Translations under genes and position numbers: made by a program
The notes under the pieces: model-generated
What the model was told of the DNA's origin: nothing
The model's database searches: none
What the model saw: the letters and a program-made list of their open reading frames with translations, nothing else
Shown: piece by piece, positions 55,215 to 64,000 of the stretch
Numbering within the stretch: position 1 is the stretch's first letter
Layout: each line of letters opens with the position of its first letter
Source: Ophioderma brevispina
Lineage: Eukaryota; Echinodermata; Ophiuroidea; Amphilepidida; Ophiodermatidae
Reading direction: 5' to 3'
DNA length: 64,000 bases
Assembly (NCBI GenBank): GCA_023653785.1
Contig: JAMKCH010001622.1
Span: forward strand, 1-64,000

Positions 55215-56955
55215 CAATGGTAGGTATCTCTTTCTGGCAATGTTTATTGGAATGGAATGTCCCGGAAAGATTTGGAGTAGGTTTATCATCCTCATTTCCT
55301 GGGACCTTTAAATGACTAACAAAGTGTGCTTTTAGAACTGTGGCCATGTTTCAAAATCTGTGTTAATCAAGCCACTACTGAAAAAATTTGAAGCTCAGCA
55401 GGTCAAAGGCTGCTGTCCTCTTAAAGGTTTTGCTTGCACACAGAGTTTTCACATATCAGGGGTCCTTAAAAAATTAGAAAGTTACTGTTTTTTCCCTGAT
55501 GTTAAAGCTTTCCATCAAAAAATTCCATCTGAAAGCATTAAAAACTGAAATGTTTCTTTGGTACAAAATTGTGCAATTGCTAATTTCGTTTATCGGAGCA
55601 AATACAAAATTAAGACTATGTTTTAAATGAAATATAAGCAAATCAAAATCGCCCTTTTTCTCTCTTTAAGCATCATGGAATGTCATAGACCCTCGTAATC
55701 TGATATTAAAACCACAAAGGTCAAGACTGTCAAACAAGGTGCATGCCATGAGAATCAACTATATGGCGTTGCGTGTTTTTTGTTTAACACGCCATTTACT
55801 GAATGTTGCCGGCGACATATCCAATGTTTGTTTACATAAGTGTGCTGATCGGGCTTCATAATTTAGGGTGAGGCTAATAGCTGCTACCTAAAGTACATAA
55901 CTGCTTTATTTGCATGCACAAATACCAATTCTGAAACTCTCGAGGCGCACTATTTTTTCAAATGTTGCCAGTGTCTCTTTAAATTCAAAGAAAGAATAGA
56001 CTGTCTGTGTAAGCCAATGTAATTGATAACCAAAATGTCACTGTAAAAACAAGGCTATAACAGTGCAGTGATCTTTGGGGGCATATATGAGTTCTGTTGA
56101 CCAGCATAGAATATGATACAAATTACATATGTGTTGCATGGGCTGGGAGAAGTGTCAGATTGATTTTTTTACTTGCGAAAATAAGTTTCAATCCTTTGTA
56201 GGTTTGGATAGGTCGTCGGTTACCACCATTTTTAGGTGTCTGGGTTTGGAATGGAAGGACATTAATGTTAGTATGCAAGCCAGTAGTCCAAAGTATTAGA
56301 TATTAATGGTCACTTATTACAGAGAGCCATGCTGTCAATGTGCTGCTTAAAATGATCAATAATCACCACTGCCCTCATGTTGCGCCATACAGGCATGCCG
56401 ACATGACTCGGAGATTTCTTGATGTGCCGCCCATCCATTTCTGCCAATCTGTTTATTACGTGTCCATTATGCTTTGACCGTGTGAAATGGCTAAGCTTAA
56501 ATTTTTAAGAGATGTTGGTCTCTAGAAAATCACAACTGAGTAGTAGAAAAATTCCAGATCCAGAAATTTTTTATATACATAGTATCCTTTGGTACTGGGA
56601 AAAGGTCTGCTGCTCAAATTGAAAAATCAGATTCTTTCTTAAGGCTTTTGAATTTTGAGCAGTGTAGATGACTGCGTTCATTTTAGTTAAACTATTTTAA
56701 TCAATACACCAAAAAGTAAGTCTGCATAAATATATTCGACTCCTCTAAACGCAGTAGGGAGTAGTCGAGGTTGCTCTGGACTAGACATCCATGTTGGGTC
56801 GGGCTGTGCCCAAGCTACGAGCTAATGTGGCAGTTGCAGTAGTTCCAGTTTGTTATTTCATGTTAGATGGCCTTTGCCATGGTTTGGTAAATGCGTTTGG
56901 GGTTGACTCTGCATAGATTGTTTACCCTATATATCTATGTCTGTCTATCGTCTGT
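55215..56955. other. Non-coding, unclassified DNA
   Basis: The frame at 55360-55548 is short and without motif. Small hairpin GGCGTTGCGTG...CACGCCA near 55764-55792. No gene recognised. Confidence 0.35.
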
Positions 56956-56961
56956 CTTGTG

Positions 56962-57050
56962 AGTGAGCACGGCTGCCTCGTGGTTAGGGAGGTTTGCTTG
57001 CATGGGTGCAAATTTCCCAAGTTCAAATCCTGGTGGAACACTTGATGGGC
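56962..57050 (+). repeat. Possible tRNA-derived SINE head
   Basis: GAGCACGGCTGCCTCGTGGT, TAGGGAGGTTTGC and AAGTTCAAATCCTGGTGG resemble a tRNA with a mutated A box and a B box one base from consensus (AGTTCAAATCC, 57020-57030). The A-B spacing is longer than in a functional tRNA. Following sequence to about 57465 may be the SINE body; not confirmed. Confidence 0.4.
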
Positions 57051-57471
57051 TTTATCAGGTACTCAAAACTCGGATTTGATTCTGTATAGCAGCAATTGAT
57101 TAAAATCAGAAAATACTGCTTCTCCTCAGTGTTCACTTGAATGGGCAAATAATCATAGAGGTTAAGCAGTTGCTTCATGTACAGAGAGTCGCAAATGTAC
57201 ATGTAAATCACAGCCAGTTTCAGCTAAGAGTAGGTGAAACCCCGACTGTTAAAATCCACCCCAGCCTCAAAGAGGGACCATTTGAGGTATCCGTGGATAC
57301 ATATCCCCAGATCAGCTTACAGAGCTAAACTAATCCTGACACATTAGACATGCCAAGACTTTCATGGGCCAAACAAACAAAGCTTCGGTCAAGATGCGGG
57401 AGGCTAGGGGAGGCACTAGGAGATTCCACAATGTTTTCCAGATGGGACCAGGGGCCTCCAGTATCCATTAA

Positions 57472-58032
57472 AGCAATAATAGCACCCGTTTTGAAGAGTG
57501 CCCCAATTTTTCAAAAATTTTCGATTTTAAACATGGTGCATTGGTAATTGGCTCGTAAACTATACTTGTGAATGGTTTTAAGCTCGAAAAACATTGTGTC
57601 ATAAGGAAAGGGATTTTGTAATTAGAGTAATTAATATGGGAGATCTCGATATAATTCAACGGGCTGCTGGAAACGGGTTTCCAATGAAATAGCCAGAAAA
57701 TAGCACAATTATACGTGTTTACGGCTCATCCATTAGTTGTTTACTAGTTGTTTAGGCAAAGTTCCAAGTTAGAGGTAATTGTCTTGAGGTGGCGCTATTT
57801 TCATCATGGACAGAATTTAAACTTAGCATTTATCTTGTCCGTTCAGTATAATCTGGATCCCAATTATTAATTACAAAACGCTTTTATGATAAATAAGTAT
57901 TTTTGAGCATTCTGTTTGAAGGTGTAGTTTCCTAGACAAAAATTACAACATAACTGTGCACAAAAATAGCAATTTTGAAAAATTGGGGGCGCTCTTAAAA
58001 AGGCGCTCTTAAAAAATTTGCTTGTTATTACT
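57472..58032 (+). mobile_element. TTAA foldback MITE family A, copy 5
   Basis: Flanked by TTAA at 57468-57471 and 58033-58036. Ends AGCAATAATAGCACCCGTTT and inverted counterpart ending TTGTTATTACT. 561 bp. The right arm has a local 14-nt duplication (GGCGCTCTTAAAAA twice). Centre near GGGAGATCTCGATA. Non-coding. Confidence 0.82.
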
Positions 58033-58539
58033 TTAATGGAAACTATGTTATGCCACCCGCTTGGAAGATTTGGTAGGGCCTTTCAACAGAGGGAGCATGG
58101 ATTTCAAAATGAATAGCCCATTGGGTAAGTACCATTTAAAAATCACACCCCCTTGTGGAAGGACTCTGATTAAACTTCCAGAGGGAAGAAACAAAACTAA
58201 ACACAGCCCATGGGGTAGTTGCAATTTTGAACTATGCAGGAAAACTTCCAAAATATTCCAAAAGCGGAAATATTTCCTTTCTTCAAAGTAAACAATTGTG
58301 AGGATGGATGCTTTCACTACTGAGCTTTTAAAAGACTGGTCTCAGTATAGTAAATCTAAGGACAGTGTTTTAACTTCACTAATATCGAAAATTAGTATTG
58401 TAAAAGTATACATCTTAGAAAGTAAAATGGCGATGATGAATCCCATTTGGCATCAGATTAGTGTCAAAAAATTTGTTTTGAGAACTGTTGTGACTTCGTG
58501 CAGATTTATAACTGCACTCTGATGCATTATTCCAACTGG

Positions 58540-59222
58540 TGGCAGTAGTAATCATTACGATCAGAAAGGTATAACTGGAGGACGGGACACAGTCCTTTGT
58601 AAGATTGTCCATCAGCTAGTGCCAGCATCTGAGCAAAAAAACACCATCAAACAAAAGGGGATGACAAGAAATTAAAAACTGGCATAGTCTTTAAGTCAGC
58701 CAAGGGCACTCACTATGGCTAATGTTACCTGGCTGTGAGAAAAGAAGCAGGATATATCCAGAACAGTGAAGATTGGACTGTGGTGTGGGTTGAAGATAAA
58801 CGTCTCATCATATTCTCGCCAGAAATAATCACCGTGTCACGGAGACCAGATGTTACCATCTATTCTCCTGCAAGGAAAAAAGGAAGGTGTTGTCATTGAA
58901 CTGACAGAACCGGCAGTACAAAGGGAAACCACCAAAAGAAGTGCAAATATGAGAGCTGAAATACTTCCCAGTAGAGGTGGGGTCCAGAGGATTCACCAAC
59001 CAGACTCTGAGAACCAACTTCAAATTCCTTGGGCTGACAAATAAGAAAATCAAGAAGGCACTGGACTCTATCAAGAATGGCTCTACAAGCTATCTTTTAT
59101 GTTTGTGGCTCACAAGAAACAAGAAGTTTGGTAGTTGGGAATTAGTCGCACAACAGTGTAAAGACTACCAGGCAGAGGCAGCATCACAACAAGCTAGGTT
59201 CCTGTGCTCAGTTATGCCTTGA
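58540..59222 (+). pseudogene. Transposon-associated ORF relic (RRPD...ELT motif)
   Basis: In shifting plus-strand frames: EDWTVVWVEDKRLIIFSPEI, ITVSRRPDVTIYSPARKK (about 58768-58875), then after a shift at an A-run (about 58876) GVVIELTEPAVQRET, and later GSRGFTNQTLRTNFKFLGL and TNKKIKKALDSIKNGS (58977-59100). The order RRPD, IELT, GSRGF is that of a protein widespread in animal genomes next to retroelement RTs. The PD...E.T spacing is reminiscent of a PD-(D/E)XK-type nuclease, which is my inference. At least two frameshifts, and the segment between ELT and GSRGF is altered, so it is dead. No RT is visible nearby. Confidence 0.6.
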
Positions 59223-59229
59223 ATGGATC

Positions 59230-60025
59230 TTGCTTTCTCTTCAGAGTGTTCCGCTTGCAAGCAGTGGAGGCACCAGGGGTGGCATGGGGTACATTTGCTC
59301 CCCCCCCAAAAAAACAATTCCTCCCCCCCCCCCATCTTCACAAACAAATATTGCATGGGCTTCACATATGTAGATGAAGAAAAGAAACACATCCAACAAT
59401 GCCATCACAGGTATTGCAATACAGAGGGAGGGTTCCCGGGAACAAAGCGCTCAACCCACCACCGCCCGTCCCAAGTAGGGGGAAGTCGCAGTAGGCTTGA
59501 AAGAAAGAATGGATTACATGATGTAGTATATAAGCCTGGGCTTGATATGTTATGAATACACCAGTACTGTGCACGTCAGAAAAGACTGATGCAGATCAAA
59601 CCAGGATGCGGCCACACCTGGGCATGGTTTTCAATCCCCCCTCAATCAAATACCTCCTTGGTTTATGGATATATTGCTCATACTCATAGACTTATACGTC
59701 AATCCAGAGTTTTCGGAACTAGAGATAGGCCTAGATGCCAGGTGTTGCGTCTGGCCAGATGAAGAGGCCAGCTGTATATTTGTAGATGTTGTGGCGCATC
59801 CCCCGGGGCGCATGGGGTGGGGCATGATGGTTATAGACATGCGCCAATAAATGCATATCTCATCAATAATGAAAACCAAATAACTTCCAAGGCCCTTGGG
59901 TTGTTTGTTGAAGGCAGCTGACGATTTCATGTACTAGTACATGTCTTGAACTGTTTGATGTTGCACATAAGTTTGTGTTATGCTCCTTCGCTTGGAGGAA
60001 TTGTTGTTGTTGATGAAGGATTCTG
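59230..60025. other. Unclassified DNA downstream of the ORF relic
   Basis: Frames at 59223-59555 and 59646-59930 show no recognised domain. Two C-runs occur at about 59300 and 59326. May be the remaining tail of the element above. Confidence 0.35.
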
Positions 60026-60028
60026 GGG

Positions 60029-60070
60029 GTGAGAGGATGCATTACCCATACGGGGAATGCATCCTCTCAC
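60029..60070 (+). repeat. 42-nt near-perfect hairpin
   Basis: GTGAGAGGATGCATT and AATGCATCCTCTCAC are exact inverted arms of 15 bp; inside them CCC and GGG can also pair around ATAC, leaving one A/G mismatch. About 18 of 19 positions pair. Too short for an animal pre-miRNA and not followed by a T-run, so its role is unknown. Confidence 0.85.
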
Positions 60071-60319
60071 CTACTGATTTTGCGGATGTTTTTCATCATT
60101 CATTATCATGATAATATTTGCTTAGTGTATGGGCCAGCTTTCACCATCCTTTGGTTCGGTATTCACAATACTTTTCGTCTTGTACGAGTGTATTCATTTG
60201 ATACGGTCCGAACCGGAACCTATAACACGTATTTTTCCAGAAAAAATGAATAAAAATCTAATTAGTACTTTGATACATTAGTGCCTAAATTATTAATTAT
60301 AGGAAGATGAAAGAGGAAG

Positions 60320-60396
60320 AAAAAAAATAGTGCGCCCCGGATGGGATTCGAACCTGAGATCTCAGGGCGAGTGCCGAACCGCTGAGCTAGCGGGAT
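60320..60396 (-). ncRNA. tRNA-like pol III unit with T8 terminator
   Basis: On the minus strand: A box TAGCTCAGCGG (60389-60379), B box GGTTCGAATCC (60354-60344), both exact consensus matches, then GGGGCGC and a run of eight T (60327-60320), a pol III terminator. Only about 24 nt separate the boxes, too few for a normal anticodon arm, and the acceptor ends do not pair well. So this is a shortened tRNA-like gene, a tRNA pseudogene or a SINE head rather than a standard tRNA. Promoter and terminator spacing would allow a ~70 nt transcript. Confidence 0.55.
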
Positions 60397-60521
60397 CAGG
60401 GGGGGCCGGCCAAGATAGCGTCGTTTTTGCCGTTCCCATAGGTTTAGCACGTGATCACGAAAACTTGACAAATATTCTAAAGTCGAAGATGTTTAATATC
60501 AATATTTTTCCACTCAAAATC

Positions 60522-60545
60522 CGTTGGAGTTGAAGAATCAACTCC
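60522..60545 (+). repeat. Small perfect hairpin
   Basis: TGGAGTTGA AGAA TCAACTCCA: 9-bp arms and a 4-nt loop. Function unknown. Confidence 0.6.
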
Positions 60546-60549
60546 AGTG

Positions 60550-62430
60550 TAAGTATCGTCTTATTGTATGAATGACGGTACAAACGGGATCCATTTTGAA
60601 CGAGGCTGGTTTGACCTCATGTTCAATCGCAGGGTCACTGCTATTTATAGCTGCGGACCATGTACCAGGCCCTGTACCAGTTTAGAAGGCCTATGCACCA
60701 CTGTGGAATGATTCGTTGACCTGCATGTTGCATCCCCTCTCATGTCCGATTTGATGATAGTTTTGCAGCACAATTATGCAACCACCGACTATTAATCAAG
60801 AGCCATTTTTAGATCGGTCGCGACTCCTTACTGGAATTCCCACTCGCACTCACTGATCTATTTATAAACTCGCACAGTGACTTCACTGTTCAGGCTCGTT
60901 CAATGACTCGTTCGGCAGTTTTGCGCTATGAATGAAGCGTGGCCCCACCGCCTTGATCGGATGGTTTTATTAGTGTTGAAAATATAATACTTTAAGCCTG
61001 GGGTAAACCTTTACCTACTTAAAAACAACGTCAAACCATTCTAAATTTACACTTTTGATTAGTCAATAATGATTCCGATCTAAACAATTTACTTGATTCT
61101 CTCCAAAATCGGGGCGGTCAAATTTATGGTATCATTTAAGAGAAAAGATTGTTTGTATAACGTTTCCCGAGCATCGAATGCTTCCGAAGACGGCTTTAAT
61201 CTTCATGTCTGTGATCATTGTCCTTCCCCTCCAATGCCCATCCTTCCCCCCCCCCCCTCTGATGCTTATCGGACTTCCCGGGTCGATTTACATAAATCAT
61301 AAATTCACTTTTTGGCTCAGATGTATGCTGTTTCGTATGTTTTTCAGCGTCTCCTCTCCCAACCCGTTGAAAACCATTCGAAGGCTTTCCATGCGATACA
61401 ATGTTAAAATACATGTTGGCCTACAATCATGATAGTCGGGGCGTTTTAGGGTAATTCCCTGGTATTCAACAAAGCCCTAGTGCGTGAGCTACGCCCCTCG
61501 GTGGTTCCGGGAACGCTGCGTCTAGGCAATAAATGAAACCTATTTGTTGGTGGTCATTTTGCACACTTTCTGGGGATTTTATATAGACCTTGTCACCTCT
61601 GATGTCATTTTGCAGGCAGTAGCAGGCAAAACAATATAATTGGCCAAAAAATAGGGCATGTGATTCAACCACGAGCTTACATGTACCACTGAATAGCAGG
61701 CAGTTTTCATTTTTGGCAGACAATTAAGACTTCCACCTATCACACAAACACATCCATTACAAATTCTCCCCAGCACCCGAGCCAGCACCGTACCCTCACC
61801 TAGCTCCATCCAGTACCGCTGAGAGGGGGTTAAAGGAGGTAATTAATCCTGGGCCTGGGTCCTAGTTGGCCCAAACAAAAAAATACAGGATCCGTAAAAA
61901 TGAATAAATGTGGTCTTTGGGGGCCTGTTACGATAAAAGGGGGTGGAAGGACCGCTAATAGCCGAAATAGGCCGATTTTGCATATTTTAGCATGAACCGG
62001 GGAAGGTGGTGCACGAGCTCAAGATAAGCCGCTTAATATTTGTACTTTGTAAGATGGTAATGCTTGATCAGTGTATTTCATAAAAGTTCTTCTGCAAAGG
62101 TCTATAAACGTCCATAATTAAATGATAAACCCCTGTGTAATTATCTGTTGTGTAAAATAACACTTCCATTAACAATGTTACATGATGATGGACTTAAATT
62201 TTTATGAATTTATGTAATCATACTTAAGGGAAAAATAATTTATACAGACCTAGAGCATTTTTGGCGGAGTATTTTGTACACTATTCTGGTCTGGAATTTG
62301 TATTGCATATATAGCATTGTAACATATTGCTCTCTCATTCTGTAAAAAAGATAAGTCCTATGTATGATGGCATTTGCACTATATATATGATATGTTCGTG
62401 CAAAGGTTCAAATGTGATTACCACTGGCTA
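60550..62430. other. Non-coding, unclassified DNA
   Basis: No recognised gene or bounded repeat. A run of about 10 C occurs near 61248-61257. Overlapping short frames at 61093-61432 and 61466-61809 have no motifs. Confidence 0.35.
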
Positions 62431-62435
62431 TTAGA

Positions 62436-62610
62436 GGGGCAGTTCGTGATCCATAGCCTCGTCCCCCGGACTTACCTAAGAAAGTTGACATTTTATATCA
62501 CCATGAACTGTTAGCCTTAAGTAATCATGTGTACATAATCTTGCGTGCAAATTTTGGTTCGCATCTGTAAGAAAATTCCCAACATTGTCTTTTCTGTCTA
62601 TATCTTGAAA
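62436..62610 (-). mobile_element. TTAA MITE family F, truncated copy 2
   Basis: AGTTCGTGATCCATAGCCTC, CTTGCGTGCAAATTTTGGTT and ATTGTCTTTTCTGTC correspond to the reverse complement of the right half of 33481-33819. The other half is absent; a G-run element begins just after. Confidence 0.6.
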
Positions 62611-62630
62611 CGGAGAGATATTACAGCACA

Positions 62631-63095
62631 GTGGCCTCTCTGGGGGGGGGGATCGATCAAAATTGGGTTACAGGTGTGCGTCCGCCGGGTGTAAAAATCG
62701 AACCAGGTTTTATAGTGACAATTTGTACAAAAATGGACACATTTATTTATATAGTGAAATTTCGCACCATTCTCATAGTAATCTTAGCAAAATTCGGCCC
62801 ATTTTCATTAGTAACATTTCCGAAATTCGGAAAAGTCAACCGGTTTCATTGTGATTTTCCGCAAAATCAGAAAAAATTGACCATTTTCAGAGATAAAATT
62901 GCGACCAAAAATTGGAACATGACCATTTAGATTAGGTAGCAATGACCTAAAAAATTGACCCATCAATATAGTAGCATCGTGGGAAAAATGACCCATTATT
63001 ATTAGTAAAGGGGTGAAAATGGACCCATATCGGCGGCCCATATGTACCTAACCTTTCCTCCATGAGAACCCCCCCCCCCCCCCGGAGGGGCCTAT
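62631..63095 (+). mobile_element. Possible MITE with G-run/C-run inverted ends
   Basis: Left end GTGGCCTCTCTGGGGGGGGG and right end CCCCCCCCCCGGAGGGGCCT are inverted over about 20 bp including the homopolymers. Interior consists of loose ~45 bp repeats of the form AAAATTGACCATTTTCA...AGTAACATTTCCGAAATTCG. No target duplication established. Confidence 0.4.
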
Positions 63096-63170
63096 GGGAC
63101 ATGGGAAAACAAGCCAATTGCTTATAACACAAACCTCCAGATCGGATCAACTCAAATTTTGTGAATAAGG

Positions 63171-63189
63171 TTTTTTTTTTTTTTTTTTA
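63171..63189 (+). repeat. (T)n run
   Basis: About 19 consecutive T residues. Length may be inaccurate. Confidence 0.8.
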
Positions 63190-63479
63190 AATATAATCAT
63201 TTTTGAAACAGAAGGTGCTGAATCATGAAATGCAACTTAAATGTGAGAATATGTGGAATTTAACATTCTTATTAAGGTATTCAATTATAAACTAATATTG
63301 ATATTGATTAATTCCACCATCTTTCCTCAATAAAGCGAATTCATAGGGGTTTTTTGTTTCTCAATGTTTTACTTCTAAAATGAATACCAAGATTATACTA
63401 TTTAAAGCTTTTTCAATGACATAGCAAAGATCTTTATTTTATGTTGTAGTTGCTTTGTTGTCTTTGTTTTCATCTTTTG

Positions 63480-63641
63480 TGATTAAAAAAATATTTTTTT
63501 AAATTGTGGATGAAAATGAATGGTCAGTCGGCCAGAAGATTTTGTTTATTGGTGCAAATTTGCATTTAAAAACTTTTGAGTCGGCAGGTTTTTGTTTTAG
63601 GGTCGGTTCGGGGTTACGCCAAACAAACAATTTTTTATGCC
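63480..63641 (-). mobile_element. Harbinger-type MITE, partial copy
   Basis: Right end CAAACAAACAATTTTTTATGCC followed by TTA (63642-63644) matches the inverted end of 29393-29798 (GGCCCAAAAAAAAAATTGTT), and TTTTAGGGTCGGTTCGGGGT corresponds to its CCGACCGACCC region. The other end was not located. Confidence 0.4.
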
Positions 63642-63644
63642 TTA

Positions 63645-64000
63645 GTGACCACCTTTTTAAAGATGCCAATAGAAAATGACATTGTGTGTAAACCTTTAAC
63701 TTTGCCCTGTCATGTGGAACTTAAAGTAGATTGCAAAAAAAAGAAAAAGCAGTTTTTGAGAGTGAGAATTCATATTTGATCTGTCCCAACTTTAGACACA
63801 GCAGTGCCTCAATAAGAAATGTTCAATGGGTGTGTGTTGTTTTGTACTTCACTGCTGAACTATTTCCCAGAGTTTTTGACCTAAATAGAAGTCAGGGTTT
63901 CACTTAAATGCATTTGAGCAAATAATCGATGATGTAGATAGGTGCCTAGATCATGTATAGATTGTAATACCAAACACCAAATCAAATATGCTGCCAATTT
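63645..64000. other. Non-coding DNA to window end
   Basis: Nothing recognised. Confidence 0.4.

Noticed and set aside
60029..60070. Rho-independent terminator
   Set aside because: No T-run follows and the sequence is eukaryotic.
60331..60396. Standard tRNA gene
   Set aside because: A and B boxes are too close for an anticodon arm and the acceptor strands do not pair; called a tRNA-like unit instead.

Overview
The window is animal nuclear DNA. It is AT-rich, has no bacterial-style gene packing, contains no complete protein-coding gene, and is dominated by decayed retroelements, miniature inverted-repeat transposable elements (MITEs), foldbacks and tandem repeats. A Ty3/gypsy relic with integrase before reverse transcriptase (a layout known mainly from deuterostomes), a Penelope-like element and abundant hAT/piggyBac/Harbinger-type MITEs suggest a marine invertebrate, probably a deuterostome. 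This is an inference; the species cannot be named from the sequence.

Layout. 1-6.4 kb: AT-rich, with a cluster of CACGT palindromes and one dispersed repeat. 6.48 kb: a run of 36 G. 6.87-8.36 kb: a frameshifted Penelope-like reverse transcriptase on the minus strand, split by a pyrimidine-rich insert. 11.36-14.29 kb: a Gmr1-like Ty3/gypsy pol relic on the minus strand. 14.36-15.54 kb: a 1.2 kb C/T-rich, G-poor block. 17.2-18.4 kb: an old hAT-type MITE. 18.4-24.8 kb: a 3.1-3.4 kb segment present twice in tandem; copy 1 has many small indels relative to copy 2 plus its own hAT insertion and C/T block, while copy 2 has its own 21-nt minisatellite. 25-38.8 kb: dispersed repeats, nested MITEs and a 1.2 kb inverted array. 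38.86-39.17 kb: the best host-gene evidence, a terminal coding exon like the C-terminal coiled coil of the CD2AP/CIN85 adaptor family. 40.1-40.9 kb: a 25-nt satellite. 41-55 kb: hAT, TTAA-type and Mutator-like MITEs and two possible minus-strand exons. 57.5-59.2 kb: a 560-bp TTAA foldback, then a broken transposon-associated ORF with an RRPD...ELT motif. 60.0-60.4 kb: a near-perfect hairpin and a short tRNA-like pol III unit. 61-64 kb: further MITE fragments.

There is no operon or shared pathway. The main interactions are between mobile elements: nested insertions, matching empty sites, and at least three MITE families flanked by TTAA, which suggests mobilisation by piggyBac-like transposases encoded elsewhere. 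Part of 17-22 kb may be unpolished or haplotype-duplicated assembly rather than true genomic structure.
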